A program made the translations under genes and the position numbers. A model generated the notes under the pieces. It saw only the letters and a list, made by a program, of their open reading frames with translations. It had not been told where the DNA came from and ran no database searches. Positions 62,618 through 64,000 of a stretch of 64,000 nucleotides of DNA are shown piece after piece. The first letter of the stretch is position 1; each line of letters starts with the position of its first letter. The stretch is from Labedella phragmitis (GTDB lineage: Bacteria > Actinomycetota > Actinomycetes > Actinomycetales > Microbacteriaceae), in contig NZ_RZNB01000001.1 of assembly GCF_004078635.1 (NCBI RefSeq), positions 868,001 through 932,000 of the forward strand. The letters are read 5' to 3'.

Positions 62618-64000
62618 TCAACTCGCGGAGAACTCTCGCATTTCGGGCGTGTTTCGCGGCCACCAGAAGGCGTCGCCCGTCAGGAAGACGAGGGCGGGGA
62701 CGAGCACCGTGCGCACCACGAGGGTGTCGAGGAGGACACCGATGCACACGATGACTCCCACTTGGGTGAGCGCCACGACGGGGAGGACGCCGAGCACGGC
62801 GAAGACCGCCGCGAGCAGGATGCCGGCACTCGTGATCACGCCTCCGGTCGACGCGAGGGCGCGCACCATGCCTTCGCGGGTTCCGAACCGCGCACGCTCC
62901 TCGCGAGCCCGCGTCGTGAGGAAGATGTTGTAGTCGACGCCCAGGGCGACGAGGAACAGGAACGCGTACAGGGTGACGTTGGCGTCGAACGCGGGGAAAC
63001 CGAGGACGTTGAGGAATATCCAGTTGCCCGCGCCGAGGCTCGCGAAGAACGTGGCGAGCACGCTCGCGATGAGGAGCACGGGAGCGACGACGGAGCGCAG
63101 CAGGAGCGCGAGGATCACGAAGACGATCGCGAGGATGATCGGGACGATGAGTGCGAGGTCCGCGGCCGCTGCGTCGTTCGTGTCGAGCGCGGTGGCGTCT
63201 GAACCGCCCACGAGCGCGTCAGCGGTGACGCCGTCGGCTGTGGAGAGGTCGGCCCGCAGGGCACGGATCGTCGCGAAGGCCGCTTCGCTCTCGGGCTCCG
63301 CATCGAGCGTCACCGAGATCGCCGTCCGTCCGTCGTGGCTCTCACCCGGACGGACCGATTCGACCCCGTCGACGTCCTCGACGGCGGTGACGGTGTCCTC
63401 GACGCTCTCGTCGTCCGTCAGCACGGTCGTCTCGCTCGTGAGTCCGGCCGAGAAGGACTCGTCGATGATCTCCTGGGCGACGACTGAATCGGGTTCACCG
63501 AGGAACTGGTCCGTCTGCGAGAGGCCGACCGTGTACCCGCGGAGTCCCAGGAGAAGCACGCCGATCGCGGCGACGGCCGTGATGGCGACGATCGCCGGGC
63601 GCTTCTGCACGCCGCGCCCGAGGTGCGTCCAGAAGCCGGGTGGAGCGCCGACGTGGTCGCCGTCTCGGATACGCGGAACGAACGGCCAGAAGAGTCCCCG
63701 GCCGCACACGACGAGGGCCGCCGGCAGGACGACGAGGGCGAAGGCGATGGCGATGACGACGCCGATGGCGCACGCGAAACCGAGCGCCCGGTTGCCCGCG
63801 AGGGAGGCGAGAAGCAGTGTCAGGAGGCTCAGTGCGACTGTGCCGCCGCTCGCCGCGATCGCCGGCCCCGCGCTGCGGACCGCCGTCGTCATGGCGCGGT
63901 GGCGATCCTCCTCGACGAGGAGCTCTTCGCGGTAGCGGGCGACGAGGAGGAGCGCGTAGTTCGTCCCGGCCCCGAAGACGAGGACCGAGAGGATCCCGCC
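62618..64000 (-). CDS. MMPL family (RND-type) transporter, 5' part cut off by window edge
   Basis: The frame is open from the right window edge to the stop at 62618, about 460 codons. It includes FGAGTNYALLLVARYREEL (first TM4-type motif, with Asn in place of the usual Asp), a periplasmic domain, and LVALGVDYNIFLTTRAREE (second motif with Asp) and ends soon after the last TM helix. It is a different MMPL protein from the one at 1-1194. These export lipids or drugs with proton antiport. The substrate is unknown. Confidence 0.9.
   Translation of the reverse strand, partial: GGILSVLVFGAGTNYALLLVARYREELLVEEDRHRAMTTAVRSAGPAIAASGGTVALSLLTLLLASLAGNRALGFACAIGVVIAIAFALVVLPAALVVCGRGLFWPFVPRIRDGDHVGAPPGFWTHLGRGVQKRPAIVAITAVAAIGVLLLGLRGYTVGLSQTDQFLGEPDSVVAQEIIDESFSAGLTSETTVLTDDESVEDTVTAVEDVDGVESVRPGESHDGRTAISVTLDAEPESEAAFATIRALRADLSTADGVTADALVGGSDATALDTNDAAAADLALIVPIILAIVFVILALLLRSVVAPVLLIASVLATFFASLGAGNWIFLNVLGFPAFDANVTLYAFLFLVALGVDYNIFLTTRAREERARFGTREGMVRALASTGGVITSAGILLAAVFAVLGVLPVVALTQVGVIVCIGVLLDTLVVRTVLVPALVFLTGDAFWWPRNTPEMREFSAS

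Noticed and set aside
1-64000. Whether the two edge MMPL genes are parts of one gene
   Set aside because: Both are on the minus strand, but the left one has its true start at 1194 and the right one has its stop at 62618, with different motifs; they are separate genes.
1-64000. CRISPR arrays, tRNA genes, insertion sequences, prophage
   Set aside because: No regularly spaced direct repeats, cloverleaf-like sequences, transposase or integrase motifs were seen in genes or gaps.

Overview
The window is high-GC, gene-dense bacterial DNA from the chromosome of an actinobacterium, most likely a member of the Microbacteriaceae. The reasons are strong G/C third-position bias, frequent GTG and one TTG start, separate purS, purQ and small purL genes, DUF3073, TIGR02611/PGPGW and sterol-carrier proteins, and many genes whose TANNNT -10 box lies 6-7 nt before the start codon (leaderless mRNAs). 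The genus cannot be told from sequence alone. No tRNA, rRNA, CRISPR array, insertion sequence or prophage was seen.

Layout. 1-1968: an MMPL exporter (cut by the window edge) divergent from a TetR gene, with a three-copy 17-bp operator between them. 1981-3718: a membrane PP2C phosphatase overlapping an RsbW-type anti-sigma kinase. 3863-9982: DUF2945 protein, Dps, an SDR, an SMP-30/gluconolactonase-GH15 pair and a sugar MFS porter. 10138-18308: purL, a cysteine-free HesB-like protein, a heterodimeric ABC exporter, then a purS-purQ-lipoprotein operon. 18503-22516: HpnZ-like dehydrogenase, TetR, a 5'-truncated VOC dioxygenase, and a lipoprotein/PKD secreted pair. 22521-35844: purC, a giant secreted propeller/LamG/PKD protein, two tandem glucoamylase-family (PF10091/GH144-like) hydrolases, purD, a sterol-carrier protein, and a small membrane protein-purM-purF run.

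35928-46579: a NudK-type Nudix hydrolase, PGPGW and DUF3073 proteins, then a LacI-controlled ChvE/GguAB-type monosaccharide ABC system (ATPase, permease, binding protein), followed by a second giant propeller/LamG/PKD paralogue. 46688-53335: a second LacI gene divergent from a four-gene operon (binding protein, two permeases, a debranching-type glycosidase). 53425-54766: a universal stress protein coupled to two CrcB/FluC fluoride-channel subunits. 54941-57580: a large MalT-like LuxR regulator. 57938-61436: a translationally coupled nonulosonate cassette (CMP-transferase fused to a KdsC-like phosphatase, a SAF-less NeuB, a DUF6716-type putative glycosyltransferase). The window ends with a quinone oxidoreductase and a second, unrelated MMPL transporter that runs off the right edge.

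Together the region holds most of de novo purine synthesis (PurF, D, L/Q/S, M, C) scattered over 25 kb and interleaved with carbohydrate functions: two LacI-regulated sugar uptake systems, extracellular glucan hydrolases, large secreted adhesin- or polysaccharide-like proteins and a probable Kdn-type sugar-acid pathway for the cell wall. Both LacI systems show readable promoter/operator architecture.
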